This document shows, in pieces, positions 40,115-48,394 of a DNA stretch of 64,000 bases. The first letter of the stretch is position 1. Each line of letters starts with the position of its first letter. Below the pieces are notes generated by a model. The model was not told where the DNA came from. It did not search any database and saw only the letters and a list, made by a program, of their open reading frames with translations. The stretch comes from Thermovirga lienii DSM 17291 (GTDB lineage: Bacteria > Synergistota > Synergistia > Synergistales > Thermovirgaceae). The stretch is from the NCBI GenBank assembly GCA_000233775.1, contig CP003096.1, forward strand, positions 186,001-250,000. Reading direction: 5' to 3'. The translations under genes were made by a program, and so were the position numbers.

Positions 40115-41511
40115 AGTTACGTCCATATAATTGTGTAAAATTAAGAGCCAAGGCAAGGTCTCTGGTTTAAAATGGTAAGCGGAAAAACAAACCCAAACCG
40201 GAGGTGACCTTGCAATGGCTCAGTACAATATTACCATCGACTCAGAATTACTGCATCAGTTATTTTTGTCGGACAGTAAGGATTCTGGAGTATCTAAGTT
40301 ATTGGAGTCGGTATTGAATCAAGTTCTTCAAGCCCAGGCAACGGAACAATTGAGAGCAGAGGCTTACGAGCGGACAGAGGAAAGACGAGGGTATCGCAAC
40401 GGAACATACCCGCACAGGCTTACGACGAGAGTAGGGAGCCTTGTTTTGAGGGTGCCCAGGCTTCGTAATGGCAAGTTTTCTACGGAGCTTTTCAGCAGAT
40501 ATCAGAGGAGCGAACAGGCCTTTATTTTGGCTTTGATGGAGATGGTAGTAAATGGGGTATCAACCCGTAAGGTATCTGAGATAACCGAGGAGTTATGTGG
40601 AGTAAGGATATCCAAGTCATTGGTGTCGGAATTATGCAGGAGGCTGGATCCAGTTATAGAAGCGTGGAGAGATAGGTCTTTGAAGGATAAGGAGTATCCC
40701 TTTCTGATTGTAGATGCATTGGTTATAAGGGTGAGGGAAGAAAACAGGGTCTTACATAGGAGCATGCTTATATGTGTGGGTGTGAACAGAGAAGGTATAC
40801 GAGAAGTTTTGGGGTTTGTGGTAGGAGATAGCGAATCAGAGGAGAGCTGGGGGGATTTTTTCGGTTGGTTGAAAGATAGAGGTTTAAGAGGTGTGGATTT
40901 AGTGGTATCTGACGACCACAAGGGATTAGTAAAGGCTTTGAGGAGAAATTTTCAGGGGTCAAGCTGGCAGAGGTGTCAAACTCATTTTATACGGAACATA
41001 CTATCTGCTTCACCTAAGGGTCTTCAGGGGGAGCTCAAGACTCGGATACAGGCTATTTTGCATGCTCCGGATATGGGGACAGCCAGGATGTTGTTGATGA
41101 GGGTTTTAGAGGAATACGAAGAAAAAGCTCCTAAGGCGATGAGGATTTTGGAAGAGGGATTTGACGATGCTGTGGCGATATTGTCTTTGCCGGAGAAGTA
41201 TCGTAAGCGTCTGAGGACGACCAACAGTGTGGAGAGATTGAATGAGGAGATAAGGCGTAGGGAGAGGGTTATACGGATATTTCCAAGCAGGGAATCGGCA
41301 GTAAGGTTGCTTGGCGCAGTTCTTCTTGAGATAGACAACAAGTGGGCTGGTGGAAGGAAGTACCTTGATATGGATGAGTACTATGAATATCTTTCACAAC
41401 AGCAATCTAGATCAAGCCCTAAAATCTATTGCCTTTAACAAAAAATAAGAAAAATGCATAAGACCATTACCAGAGACCAAAACAAATTTACACAAAATAT
41501 GGGACTTGACC
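40115..41511 (+). mobile_element. IS256-family insertion sequence, copy 1
   Basis: The ends were set by analogy with copy 2. The left end AGTTACGTCCATATAATTG and the reverse complement of the right end, GGTCAAGTCCCATATTTTG, share GTCC and TTGTGTAAA-type blocks at the same distances. The length of 1397 bp agrees with copy 2 (1396 bp). No 8-bp target duplication is visible: AGGAGGTA lies on the left and TATATGAG on the right. Confidence 0.8.
40215..41438 (+). CDS. IS256-family transposase
   Basis: 407 residues, typical length. Mutator-type DDE transposase: YERTEERRGYRNGTY near residue 50, RQRSEQAF-like YQRSEQAFI, the first Asp in LIVDALVIRVRE (about 170), the second in DLVVSDDHKGL (about 233), the CxxH pair in WQRCQTHFIRN, and the Glu in TTNSVERLNEEIRRRERVIRIFPS (about 345). 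The frame is intact. The copy is less GC-rich than its relative inside cas10, so the two elements are not recent duplicates of each other. Confidence 0.93.
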   Translation: MAQYNITIDSELLHQLFLSDSKDSGVSKLLESVLNQVLQAQATEQLRAEAYERTEERRGYRNGTYPHRLTTRVGSLVLRVPRLRNGKFSTELFSRYQRSEQAFILALMEMVVNGVSTRKVSEITEELCGVRISKSLVSELCRRLDPVIEAWRDRSLKDKEYPFLIVDALVIRVREENRVLHRSMLICVGVNREGIREVLGFVVGDSESEESWGDFFGWLKDRGLRGVDLVVSDDHKGLVKALRRNFQGSSWQRCQTHFIRNILSASPKGLQGELKTRIQAILHAPDMGTARMLLMRVLEEYEEKAPKAMRILEEGFDDAVAILSLPEKYRKRLRTTNSVERLNEEIRRRERVIRIFPSRESAVRLLGAVLLEIDNKWAGGRKYLDMDEYYEYLSQQQSRSSPKIYCL

Positions 41512-41514
41512 TAT

Positions 41515-42195
41515 ATGAGTCACAATGCCCTTAGGTTAGATGAAACTGTAACATCAAAAATTGCGGAATATCTGCGTAATCAAATTCTCGTTTTTAAGAC
41601 CTATAAAAAGGGTGACAGAATAATAGAGTCTAAGATAGCCAATGAGCTAGGTGTAAGTCGAGCACCAGTAAGAGAAGCTCTTCGCAGGTTGGAGAGCCAG
41701 GGTCTCGTTGTCTCAATTCCGAGAAAAGGAACTTTTGTTTCTGATCTATCCAATGAGACTTTGGAAGAAATCTACGATCTTCGTTACTTGCTTGAAGAAA
41801 GTGTGTACGAGACCATTATTAAAAAAAAGCTTTTGAAAGATGAAGATTACGACCACATGGCTTCAATAATTGAAGATATGGTCGAAATTGCAAGTTCTGG
41901 TTTGGCTTGGGAAGATAAGGTTCTGGCTTTTTTCGGAAAGGATATAGAGTTTCATCGTTATATATGGATGAAGGCCAACAGACCAATAACAAGTAAAATT
42001 TTGGCAGATCTTTACCACCAATTAGAGCTGGGCATACTTGATGATCTAAGCCATGAAAAAAACTTAGTTGAGGTAGCTAATAACCATTACAAGATATTAA
42101 GATGCCTCCAAGCCGAAGACATAGAAAGCCTCAAACAAAGTAGAGCCTGGAGCCTTTTTGCGAGAAGGATAGAGAATATAAGACGAGAAAGATAA
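41515..42195 (+). CDS. GntR-family regulator, FCD subfamily, abutting IS256
   Basis: 226 residues from ATG at 41515. Winged helix (about 10-75) with VSRAPVREALRRLESQGLVV, then an FCD domain with FFGKDIEFHRYIWMKANRP and NNHYKILRC carrying metal-site His residues. The ATG lies only four bases beyond the inferred IS256 end at 41511, and no ribosome site is seen in the element end, so the native promoter and leader have been removed. Expression would depend on the element. It probably controls the TRAP/lyase genes that follow. Confidence 0.85.
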   Translation: MSHNALRLDETVTSKIAEYLRNQILVFKTYKKGDRIIESKIANELGVSRAPVREALRRLESQGLVVSIPRKGTFVSDLSNETLEEIYDLRYLLEESVYETIIKKKLLKDEDYDHMASIIEDMVEIASSGLAWEDKVLAFFGKDIEFHRYIWMKANRPITSKILADLYHQLELGILDDLSHEKNLVEVANNHYKILRCLQAEDIESLKQSRAWSLFARRIENIRRER

Positions 42196-42366
42196 AAATT
42201 TTGCATATCAAATCTGTCGACTGTAGGCAACACAGTACATTAACGATATTTTAGAGCAAATCGGAGAGTGGAGAAAAGTGGAGGTGATCAATCAGAGGCT
42301 ACCCTGCTTTGCGCGGAATAAGATAGGATTAAAGTTTCGAATCTTGCAGAGTTGGAGGTGTGTGTA

Positions 42367-43362
42367 ATGAAACTCAGGAAGTTCTCTTTAATAGCAAGCA
42401 TAATTTTGTTGATGACCGTGCTTGGCGCTTGCCCTATTATGGCCGAAGCTTCGTGGAAACTTTCTAATCAGCTGCCGCCTTCGCATTTTATCTCGAAGGG
42501 TATGGATATTTTTGCTCAGAAAGTAAGTGAGTATTCTAATGGTGAGCTAAAAGTGGAAGTCTTTCATTCTGCCCAGCTTTTTAAGGACACAGAAGTTGTA
42601 GAGGCTATTCAAGAAGGCCTTGTGGAAATGGCATTAATCCCAGTTAACAAGTGGTCTGGAATGATACCCGCCGCGGATGTTTTCGAAATGCCTTTCATAT
42701 TCAAGGATCTTACGTCACCTGAAAAGTTCATAAAGGCGGGAGCGAGTGATCTGCTTGATAAGGAGTTTGTCAAAAAAGGCGCTAAAGTAGTTTTTTGGGT
42801 AGATTACGGCTTAGTGCAGTTTTTCAATAACAAAAGGCCTCTTACTAAGCCAGAAGATTTCGCTGGGCTCAAAATCAGGACTTTCAGTAAGGGTACAGCA
42901 GACACGGTTAGCGCTCTTGGCGGAACCCCTGTTGTTATGAGCTCGTCAGAGATGTATATGGCTCTTCAAAGGGGTACCGTCGACGGAGCTACGACTGGCA
43001 TGCCTGCCGCTGTTTCAAGAAAGATTTATGAAGTTCAGAAATATATGACGCTCGCTAACTACACAACGGCCCAATTCTGTGTACAGGCAAACTTGGACTG
43101 GTGGGATTCTTTAAGCGAAAAAGAAAAAGAGATCTTGCTCAAGGCTGGAGCCGATGCGGAGAAAAATATAAGAAGTTCCATAGCTGATGCGGAGAGCAAG
43201 GCCTACGAAGTAATAAAGAATGCAGGCTTGGAAATCTACGAGCTTAATGAACAAGAAAGAGAACTTTTCAAGCAGGCTACTGAACCTGTAAGGGACGCCT
43301 TCGTGAAGAACACGGGTGATCTTGGCAAACAGCTAATGGAAATAGCAAATTCAATAAAATAA
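42367..43362 (+). CDS. dctP: TRAP transporter solute-binding protein (DctP family)
   Basis: 331 residues from ATG at 42367 with GGAGGTGTG upstream. A signal peptide (about 1-27, ending IMAEA) is followed by the DctP fold: LPPSHFISKGMDIFAQKVSE, FEMPFIFKD, the substrate Arg in GLKIRTFS (about 163) and GTVDGATTGMPAAV. It captures an organic acid in the periplasm for the DctQM permease encoded next. The 170-bp leader upstream (42196-42366) shows no clear motif. Confidence 0.93.
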   Translation: MKLRKFSLIASIILLMTVLGACPIMAEASWKLSNQLPPSHFISKGMDIFAQKVSEYSNGELKVEVFHSAQLFKDTEVVEAIQEGLVEMALIPVNKWSGMIPAADVFEMPFIFKDLTSPEKFIKAGASDLLDKEFVKKGAKVVFWVDYGLVQFFNNKRPLTKPEDFAGLKIRTFSKGTADTVSALGGTPVVMSSSEMYMALQRGTVDGATTGMPAAVSRKIYEVQKYMTLANYTTAQFCVQANLDWWDSLSEKEKEILLKAGADAEKNIRSSIADAESKAYEVIKNAGLEIYELNEQERELFKQATEPVRDAFVKNTGDLGKQLMEIANSIK

Positions 43363-43431
43363 GCCGGTGCACACATCGGAAAAGATGGAGCGTCCATGAG
43401 AAGAATTTATGAAAAAGCAGAAGGGGTAAAA

Positions 43432-43953
43432 ATGTTATCTTTCTTGAGACAATATATAGAGAAATTAAATTTAGCGTTGGGCTACCTAAGCGGTTTAGGT
43501 ATTCTCTTGATGGGATTAATTTTATTCTATGAAGTGGTGGCAAGATACTGCTTTAATTCTCCAACTATTTGGACCCAAGAGGTATCTATATACATTTTCA
43601 TATGGACTATGCTTGCTGGTGCCGCTTATACTCTCCAAATAGGCAAGCACGTCAGAATTGATTTGATTTTAATACACCTCTCACCTCGGACTCAGATATT
43701 TCTGGAAATAATAACTAGCGTGTTAGGAATGTTTTTTTCTGCGTATGTTGCCACGCAGGGTTGGGATATGGTTCAAGCCTCTTTGAAATACCAAAAACTA
43801 TCTGCCACGCCTTTAAGAGTTCCCATCTGGATACCCCAACTTGCCATTTTTATCGGTTTTTCGCTCTTGGCCTTGGAATTTTTCATATTGGTATGTGCAA
43901 AAATTTCAGAGGTTAGGAACGCATACGCAAAGGATGGTGAGAAAACATGCTAA
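43432..43953 (+). CDS. dctQ: TRAP transporter small membrane subunit
   Basis: 173 residues from ATG at 43432 (AGAAGGGG upstream); an earlier ATG at 43396 would add 12 polar residues. Four membrane segments (about 15-35, 45-65, 85-105, 125-150) and the family stretch RYCFNSPTIWTQEVSIYIFIW in two parts. It stabilises the large DctM subunit. The stop overlaps the DctM start by seven bases. Confidence 0.9.
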   Translation: MLSFLRQYIEKLNLALGYLSGLGILLMGLILFYEVVARYCFNSPTIWTQEVSIYIFIWTMLAGAAYTLQIGKHVRIDLILIHLSPRTQIFLEIITSVLGMFFSAYVATQGWDMVQASLKYQKLSATPLRVPIWIPQLAIFIGFSLLALEFFILVCAKISEVRNAYAKDGEKTC

Positions 43954-45227
43954 GCTTCCTGCTAGTCATCGGGGTGCTTCTTATTATCCTTTTTTTGGGG
44001 CTTCCAGTGGCGTTTTCTCTAGGTTCGACATCGGTAATCCTTATACTACTTAACCATTTGCCGGTAAAGATCATAGGGTCTACGATGTACTCAAGTTTAG
44101 AAAGCTTTACTTTGCTAGCTATTCCTCTGTTTGTACTGATGAGCCAGATATTACTAGATGGCAGAGTAGGAGATGACCTTTTCGATGTAATGAATGCGTG
44201 GGTTAGGCATCTCCCAGGAGGGCTGGCCATAGCGACTATTTTGGCGTGTGCCTTTTTTGCTGCAATAACTGGCTCAGGAGCGGCAACAGCAGCTACCATA
44301 GGGATGGTGGCCTACCCAGCGATGATACAAAGGGGATACGATAAAAAATTTACTCTTGGTCTTTTGGCTGCTGGTGGGACCTTGGGCATTTTGATACCGC
44401 CAAGCATACCCTTGATCCTATACGGTGCGATAACTGAAGAATCAGTTGGCAAGCTTTTCATAGCAGGTGTAGTCCCGGGGTTAATTTTGACAGCTATTTT
44501 TGTGGTCTACGCGGTTTTTAAGAGCAAACGTGGGGGATTTACTCCTATTGAAAGAACGTCGTGGTCAGAGAGATTGCGTGTTACAGGCAAAAATATATGG
44601 GGTATCTTGTTGCCCATTCTTATCATAGGTGGGATATATTCTGGAGCCTTTACTCCGACAGAAGCTGCAGCAGTAGGCCTGGCTTATAGCCTTTTCATTA
44701 CAGTGTTTATTTACAAGACTATAAAAATACGCGAATTGCCTAAAATATGCCTGAAATCTGTTGGGACATCAAGCATGATAGCGTTGATCATAGCTGCGGC
44801 AATTCTCTTTGGAAGAGTAATGACAATGCTCATGATCCCCCAAAAACTTACGGAGCTAATCATAGAGCATAATTTCACCCCCCTTATGTTTATTTTAGCC
44901 ATGAACCTCCTAATGTTGATTCTCGGCATGGTGCTTGAAACAGTATCCATAATATTGCTTACCATGCCCTTGGTTGCCCCGATTCTGTTGGCTCTTAACA
45001 TAGACCCTATATGGTACGCAATTATATTAACAATAAACATGACAATGGCTCTGATAACGCCTCCTGTAGGCATGAACCTTTATGTAATAAATGGGTTAAG
45101 CGACGATATAAACATGGGCGACATAATCCAAGGTGTATGGCCCTTTATAATTCTTATGATGTTCATGCTTGTATTGGCAATTGTTTTCCCACAGCTAAGT
45201 CTGTGGCTGCCATCAATTATGCATTAA
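43947..45227 (+). CDS. dctM: TRAP transporter large permease subunit
   Basis: 426 residues with about 12 membrane segments, typical DctM. Conserved parts include GLPVAFSLGS, IPLFVLMSQILLDG, ITGSGAATAATIGMVAYPAM, GGTLGILIPPSIPLILYG and the second-half repeat PTEAAAVGLAYSL. It couples sodium entry to uptake of the substrate delivered by DctP. The substrate is likely a di- or tricarboxylic acid because a lyase of the isocitrate-lyase superfamily follows. Confidence 0.93.
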   Translation: MLSFLLVIGVLLIILFLGLPVAFSLGSTSVILILLNHLPVKIIGSTMYSSLESFTLLAIPLFVLMSQILLDGRVGDDLFDVMNAWVRHLPGGLAIATILACAFFAAITGSGAATAATIGMVAYPAMIQRGYDKKFTLGLLAAGGTLGILIPPSIPLILYGAITEESVGKLFIAGVVPGLILTAIFVVYAVFKSKRGGFTPIERTSWSERLRVTGKNIWGILLPILIIGGIYSGAFTPTEAAAVGLAYSLFITVFIYKTIKIRELPKICLKSVGTSSMIALIIAAAILFGRVMTMLMIPQKLTELIIEHNFTPLMFILAMNLLMLILGMVLETVSIILLTMPLVAPILLALNIDPIWYAIILTINMTMALITPPVGMNLYVINGLSDDINMGDIIQGVWPFIILMMFMLVLAIVFPQLSLWLPSIMH

Positions 45228-45280
45228 ATATTGCGATCAATTAACTAAGGGCATTCAACGAATATGTTCATTTTTAGTTG

Positions 45281-45318
45281 AGCTGGCGTGACTTCTTTTT
45301 CGGAGGATAGCGCCAGCT
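45281..45318 (+). promoter_or_regulatory. Hairpin between dctM and the lyase gene
   Basis: AGCTGGCG (45281-45288) pairs exactly with CGCCAGCT (45311-45318) around a 22-base loop. It stands in the 129-bp gap after dctM. There is no long T tract, so it may be an mRNA processing or stability element rather than a terminator. Confidence 0.45.
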
Positions 45319-45356
45319 TTCGCCTTAGAAGAGATCTTAATAGCTGGAGGTGTGTT

Positions 45357-46274
45357 ATGCGAAAATCTGCCACATTGAGGCAACTTTTAAAAAAACCAGG
45401 AGCTATTGTTGCCCCTGGGGTATATGATGCGATAAGTGCAAAGGTCTGTGAGATTGTGGGCTTTGAAGCTTTGCAGCACTCAGGTTACGGTACCTCGGCA
45501 GTCACTTTGGGCAAGCCAGATGTAGGCTTTTTAACGCTTAGCGAAATGTCGACCCAAGTAAGGATAATATCTAGGGCCGTAAACATTCCAGTAGTAGGAG
45601 ACGGTGACAACGGTTTTGGTAACGCTATAAATGTGACAAGGACTGTGGAAGAATACATAAGCGCTGGTGCTGCAGGTTTATTTATAGAGGACCAGGTTAT
45701 TCCTAAACGATGTGGGCACATGGAGGGCAAGGAAGTCATACCTTTCGAAGAGATGGCTGGAAAGTTAAGGGCCGCACTGGATGCAAGGAACGAAATAGAT
45801 CCAGATTTTGTTGTTATTTATAGAACCGATGCTGTAGCCGTAAAAGGCTTCGATGATGCCATAGAAAGGGCAAAAAAAGCAGTGGATATGGGAGTAGATA
45901 TGATATTTATAGAGGCAATGGAAACAAAAGAGCAAATAGAAAGGGCAGCCGAAGAGCTTGCAGGGGTACATCTTATGTTAAACCTTGTGGAAGGCGGTAA
46001 GACGCCTCTTATTTCGATTAGTGAAGCTGAGGCGATGGGTTATAAATGGGTGGTGCCGGCCTTGTCGTGTCTATATTCGGCAGTGAAAGGTATGTTTGAA
46101 GTCATGAGAGAGATTAGGGAAAACGGAGTTTCGAATAACTACAAGGATAAATTGGTTTCGTTTAGTGAGTTCGCAGAAATACTACAACTGGACAATATAA
46201 GAAAAATGGAAGAGAAATATCTTCCCCAATATATTATCGAAGCTAAATACAGCGGAAAAAAACAAAAAGGGTAA
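45357..46274 (+). CDS. Isocitrate lyase/PEP mutase superfamily lyase
   Basis: 305 residues from ATG at 45357 with GGAGGTGTG upstream. TIM-barrel features of the methylisocitrate/dimethylmalate lyase group: APGVYDAISAKVCE, GYGTSAVTLG, DGDNGFGN (metal site) and the catalytic loop EDQVIPKRCGHMEGK with Cys119. Known relatives split 2-methylisocitrate or 2,3-dimethylmalate into a 2-oxo acid and a dicarboxylate. With the TRAP genes upstream it probably cleaves an imported branched malate-type acid; the substrate is not known. The tail after 280 is basic. It ends 47 bases before an IS-end remnant. Confidence 0.82.
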   Translation: MRKSATLRQLLKKPGAIVAPGVYDAISAKVCEIVGFEALQHSGYGTSAVTLGKPDVGFLTLSEMSTQVRIISRAVNIPVVGDGDNGFGNAINVTRTVEEYISAGAAGLFIEDQVIPKRCGHMEGKEVIPFEEMAGKLRAALDARNEIDPDFVVIYRTDAVAVKGFDDAIERAKKAVDMGVDMIFIEAMETKEQIERAAEELAGVHLMLNLVEGGKTPLISISEAEAMGYKWVVPALSCLYSAVKGMFEVMREIRENGVSNNYKDKLVSFSEFAEILQLDNIRKMEEKYLPQYIIEAKYSGKKQKG

Positions 46275-46290
46275 ATATAGATAGCTATTT

Positions 46291-47508
46291 TTACCTTAAG
46301 CAGAACAAATATTGACTTTTCCCCGAAATATAGGCACAGTTACAAAAATATAGCATTCTGTAAGGGGCCACAAATTGCTTCCGTTTAATTAGTTGAAGGA
46401 GATGGTGGGAGTCCCAGGAGATGTTTTGAGCTCCCACCATTTTTAGTATAAAGGTGTTTACTTTGTCCAAGAGTATAGGGGGTATGGAAGTAGCGGCTTT
46501 AGAACTGACTAGTGAGAGTTCAAATATTTTTTCCTTTGGAGTTTTCCCGTTCATATCTCTGCCTCCATGAGATCGTTTTTGATTGTAATATTTTACCCAG
46601 CTTGCGGCAGAAGTCATAAAGACCTTTCGGGATGTTATGTGAGGTAGTGCAGGTATGTAGAATTCCTCATCATCGGTGCGATGACTTCGTTCCACAAAAC
46701 CTTGGGCTTCTTTTTCTCCTTTTGGTATGGAGAGGAGAGTAACGCCTAAGGGTTCTAGGAATTTTTCCTGCAATATTTTTCTTTTTCTGCTTTCTTCAGA
46801 TCCGCCGAATTCGCTCCCGTTGTCAGTTTGGAAGAACATTCTATGTCTGATGCCCAAAGCCCGCATGAGGAAGGCGATGTAAAGTATGAAGGAGAAGCCA
46901 TTTGCGAAAGAGCATTCATCGGAGAAGCATAAGATTCTCATTCTTGTTTTGATATCGATAGCGGTAAATTGGTATTTGGGAAGCCTGTATTTAAACAGGG
47001 CAGCATATGCTTTTGGTGGGAGAGTCTTTGCGTCTGCTATATGTTTTGAATCGATCTGGAAGTATTGTAGGGCTTCCCAGTGGTTTAGGTTGGCATAGTA
47101 GCGTTTATTTCCGTTTCTAGAACGTACTTTTTTAGTTTTAACGTTGTTTCTGCGTAAGATGTTTCTGATGGTGTAGGAAGATATATTCAGATTGAGGGTT
47201 CTTTTCAGCTCTCTTGCAAGTCTTCTAGGACCCATGTTGGTTTTCTGTTGAGTTTCAATAACCAAAGCTTCGATGTGAGGTTTAGTTCTTTTTGGATGAG
47301 GGGATCTGGGACCTTTTTTGTGCAATAATTCTTTGGCAGATAGGCCATCTTTTTTCCGTTTCATCAATGTTCTAACCCATCTTTCAGTAATTCCCATGAT
47401 GTTAGCTATTTCTTTGGCTGTTTTACCTTTTTCTATCAAGTCGCATATAACTTCCATAGGGGCTTTGGGATTCCCTGATTCCTTTAGTCGCTGGTATAAT
47501 GAAGTCAT
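46291..47508 (-). CDS. IS481-like transposase (integrase catalytic core), intact
   Basis: 405 residues. An N-terminal helix-turn-helix (KTAKEIANIMGITERWVRTL, about 32-51) and a second one (about 80-130) are followed by an integrase core with the first Asp in YFQIDSKHIAD (about 151), the second in FFQTDNGSEFGG (about 229) and the Glu in GFVERSHRTDDE (about 269). GGAGGTAACCCGCC precedes the ATG. The frame has no stop inside the element: after VAPY the last 22 residues are read from host DNA beyond the 46359 edge. Confidence 0.85.
   Translation of the reverse strand: MTSLYQRLKESGNPKAPMEVICDLIEKGKTAKEIANIMGITERWVRTLMKRKKDGLSAKELLHKKGPRSPHPKRTKPHIEALVIETQQKTNMGPRRLARELKRTLNLNISSYTIRNILRRNNVKTKKVRSRNGNKRYYANLNHWEALQYFQIDSKHIADAKTLPPKAYAALFKYRLPKYQFTAIDIKTRMRILCFSDECSFANGFSFILYIAFLMRALGIRHRMFFQTDNGSEFGGSEESRKRKILQEKFLEPLGVTLLSIPKGEKEAQGFVERSHRTDDEEFYIPALPHITSRKVFMTSAASWVKYYNQKRSHGGRDMNGKTPKEKIFELSLVSSKAATSIPPILLDKVNTFILKMVGAQNISWDSHHLLQLIKRKQFVAPYRMLYFCNCAYISGKSQYLFCLR
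46321..46344 (-). repeat. Solitary IS481-like terminus
   Basis: On the minus strand TGTAACTGTGCCTATATTTC aligns without gaps to the 5' terminus of the IS481-like copies, which begins TGTAGATGAGCCTATATTTC. It lies 14 bp outside the left edge of the complete copy at 46359. It is probably a remnant of an older insertion. Confidence 0.5.
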
Positions 47509-47638
47509 GGCGGGTTACCTCCTTTTTCCTTTGTTTTGGTTGTTGTTGCAGCACCAGTATAAAGGAGAGGTACCCGCCTTTTCCATTATCTCTTTCACTT
47601 TACCAAAGTAGACGGAACGAAATATAGGCTCATCTACA
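46359..47638 (-). mobile_element. IS481-like insertion sequence, copy 1
   Basis: The limits come from comparison with copy 2 at 50077. The 5' terminus is TGTAGATGAGCC and the 3' terminus, reversed, is TGTAAGGGGCC, so the element starts TGTA and ends TACA. Length 1280 bp; copy 2 is 1279 bp because one A is missing. No obvious target duplication is seen. Confidence 0.82.
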
Positions 47639-47732
47639 AATTAGCCCGGGGGTATCCTTGATTTTTCATCCGTAGGCTTATATAATGAAATGCTACACGC
47701 CAAGATGTAGCAAAAGAAGGGAGGACGAGGAA

Positions 47733-48308
47733 ATGAAGAGTTTGAAAGGAACGAGGACAGAGGTAAACCTTTTGACGGCTTTTGCTGGCGAATCTCAGGC
47801 CAGGAACAGATATGACATGTTTGCCAGTCAAGCCAAGAAAGAGGGTTATGTACAGATAGCGGACATTTTTGCGGAGACTGCCAACCAGGAGAGGGAGCAT
47901 GCCAAGCGACTCTTTAAGTTTTTGGAAGGCGGAGAAGTGGAGATAAAGGCTTCTTTCCCTGCAGGAGTCATTGGAAGCACTCTTGAGAACCTCAAGGCTG
48001 CGGCCGCTGGGGAGAATTATGAGCATACTAGTATGTATCCTGAGTTTGCCAAGGTGGCCAGGGAAGAGGGCTTTGAGGAGATTGCAGCAGTCTTTGAGGC
48101 CATTGCGGTGGCGGAAAAGCAGCACGAGAAGCGTTACCTTGATCTGGCAGCCAACATAGAGGCCGGAAGGGTGTTTGAGAGGCCCGAAAAGGTTGTGTGG
48201 CGCTGCAGGAACTGTGGCTACCTTCATGAGGGCAAATGTGCTCCGGAGAAGTGTCCCGCCTGCGCACATGCGAAGGCACACTTCGAGCTTCTAGGCGAGA
48301 ATTGGTAG
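47733..48308 (+). CDS. Rubrerythrin
   Basis: 191 residues from ATG at 47733 (AGGGAGGACGAGGAA upstream). A ferritin-like four-helix domain with [27 protein letters not shown] and [14 protein letters not shown] gives the di-iron ligands (about Glu20, 53, 97, 130 and His). A C-terminal rubredoxin domain carries [20 protein letters not shown] with four Cys. It reduces hydrogen peroxide in anaerobes. The IS481-like element ends about 95 bases upstream. The next gene encodes a flavodiiron oxygen reductase, so the pair forms an oxygen-defence unit. Confidence 0.95.
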   Translation: MKSLKGTRTEVNLLTAFAGESQARNRYDMFASQAKKEGYVQIADIFAETANQEREHAKRLFKFLEGGEVEIKASFPAGVIGSTLENLKAAAAGENYEHTSMYPEFAKVAREEGFEEIAAVFEAIAVAEKQHEKRYLDLAANIEAGRVFERPEKVVWRCRNCGYLHEGKCAPEKCPACAHAKAHFELLGENW

Positions 48309-48318
48309 TTTCTCTTTA

Positions 48319-48348
48319 GGCAGAAGCTCGAAGAAGCTTCTGCCTTTT
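48319..48348 (+). terminator. Terminator after rubrerythrin
   Basis: GGCAGAAGC (48319-48327) and GCTTCTGCC (48336-48344) form a 9-bp stem followed by TTTTG. The next gene starts about 45 bases later with its own GGAGG site, so some readthrough is possible. Confidence 0.8.
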
Positions 48349-48394
48349 GTTATATATAGGGTTGTCCAATGTGTTCGGAAAAGGAGGAATTGGA

